From positions 1 through 31,167 of the forward strand of contig MVJJ01000097.1 in assembly GCA_003266145.1 (NCBI GenBank): a stretch of 31,167 nucleotides of DNA, written 5' to 3'. This DNA comes from Methanosphaera sp. SHI613. Lineage in GTDB: Archaea > Methanobacteriota > Methanobacteria > Methanobacteriales > Methanobacteriaceae. The notes below the pieces were generated by a model. That model saw only the letters and a program-made list of their open reading frames with translations, was not told the DNA's origin and searched no databases. A program made the position numbers and the translations under genes. Within the stretch, counting starts at the first letter, position 1. Every line of letters starts with the position of its first letter. This document shows positions 30,751-31,167 of the stretch, one piece after another.

Positions 30751-31167
30751 ATGAAATATGCTATAATAGATATTGGTTCTAGCATTATCAAATATAAGAT
30801 ATATAACTATGACAATAAGACAATAGAACCAATAATAAAAAATGATGAACGCGTAGGATTAATTTCATACAGAGAAGATAATCAATTAACACAAGAAGGT
30901 ATGACAGTTTTACTTTCTACCTTAAAGAAATTTCAAGAATACTCCTCTAAATTGAATGTGGATAAATCCTACTACTTTGCAACGGCAAGCCTAAGAAATA
31001 TAACCAATACCCAGGAAGTATTAGAAACTGTTAAATGTGAATTAAATGTAGATATAAATATTTTGACAGGACACCAGGAAGCAGATTATAGCTTTAATTC
31101 ACTTAATATGATGGAAATACCATGTGATGATGGAATACTATTGGATATTGGTGGAGGAAGCAGTGAA
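30751..31167 (+). CDS. Ppx/GppA-type phosphatase (partial, C-terminus missing)
   Basis: This is the first 139 residues of an exopolyphosphatase/guanosine pentaphosphate phosphatase-like protein of the ASKHA (actin-like ATPase) superfamily. It opens MKYAIIDIGSSIIKYKIY (phosphate-1 motif, normally DIGSNS or DxGSxS), continues with YYFATASLRNITN (matching the A-T-x-A/S-x-R segment) and ILTGHQEADYSFN (matching the S/T-G-x-E-A motif). It reaches ILLDIGGGSSE (phosphate-2 motif) at the window edge. The expected role is hydrolysis of polyphosphate or a nucleotide polyphosphate. The ribosome-binding site is weak (GGAT). The rest of the gene lies beyond the window, so full length cannot be judged. Confidence 0.9.
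   Translation, partial: MKYAIIDIGSSIIKYKIYNYDNKTIEPIIKNDERVGLISYREDNQLTQEGMTVLLSTLKKFQEYSSKLNVDKSYYFATASLRNITNTQEVLETVKCELNVDINILTGHQEADYSFNSLNMMEIPCDDGILLDIGGGSSE

Noticed and set aside
1..31167. CRISPR array, insertion sequence or prophage
   Set aside because: No regularly spaced repeats, transposase or phage-type genes were seen on either strand.

Overview
The window is about 31 kb of very AT-rich DNA, almost certainly from a methanogenic archaeon of the order Methanobacteriales. Methanosphaera is the most likely genus, but I cannot prove the genus from sequence alone. The reasons are: F420-dependent methylene-H4MPT dehydrogenase (mtd); a CbiA/CfbB-type a,c-diamide synthase; a thiol:fumarate reductase flavoprotein (tfrA); an HMf-type 69-residue histone; archaeal-type LeuRS; the CTP-dependent riboflavin kinase family; NucS; a Get3/ArsA ATPase; TTTATATA-like promoters; and GGAGGTGA-type ribosome-binding sites.

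Layout. Bases 1-3173 (minus strand) hold a tight hisG > FAH-family hydrolase > tfrA operon, with tfrA running off the left edge. Bases 3411-4385 (plus) hold ribK and an unrecognised gene. Bases 4495-10593 (minus) hold a CobQ-like amidotransferase with its two domains in unusual order, a tRNA-Arg(GCG), leuS, a gene-free stretch of about 600 bases, and nadE. Bases 10879-12497 (plus) hold a Get3/ArsA-like ATPase and the histone gene. Bases 12625-16520 look like a surface-polymer region: a GT-B-like protein and a Wzy-like membrane protein on the minus strand, and a divergent Wzx-like flippase, followed by hisB at 16545. Bases 17192-19506 (minus) hold cfbB/cbiA and mtd, both tied to methanogenesis. 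Bases 19676-21968 (plus) hold a CoxE-like VWA protein and thiI. Bases 22004-23774 (minus) hold an iron-sulfur GMC-type flavoprotein with a small membrane protein. Bases 23944-26972 hold nucS, a TIR-like (MTH538/ThsB family) protein with a ferredoxin, a Nit2-like amidase and a HEAT-repeat protein. Bases 27614-30594 hold a bacterial-looking AraC/XylS regulator, a sodium:solute symporter and a 38-residue membrane peptide overlapping it. A partial Ppx/GppA phosphatase starts at 30751.

Most of the window is ordinary archaeal housekeeping. The most notable part is the right end. The AraC-type regulator (rare in archaea) sits just before a symporter whose upstream region carries a 21-bp imperfect direct repeat, 43 bp apart, immediately upstream of its TATA-like element. 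The small peptide gene shares an ATGA overlap with the symporter. Together they look like a transferred, regulated uptake module. Other points of interest are the reversed CobQ-like architecture, the TIR-like/ferredoxin pair, the FAH gene coupled to a fumarate-reductase gene, the Fe-S GMC/membrane pair, and a nucS gene with no well-placed canonical start codon. I saw no CRISPR array, rRNA, complete insertion sequence or prophage.
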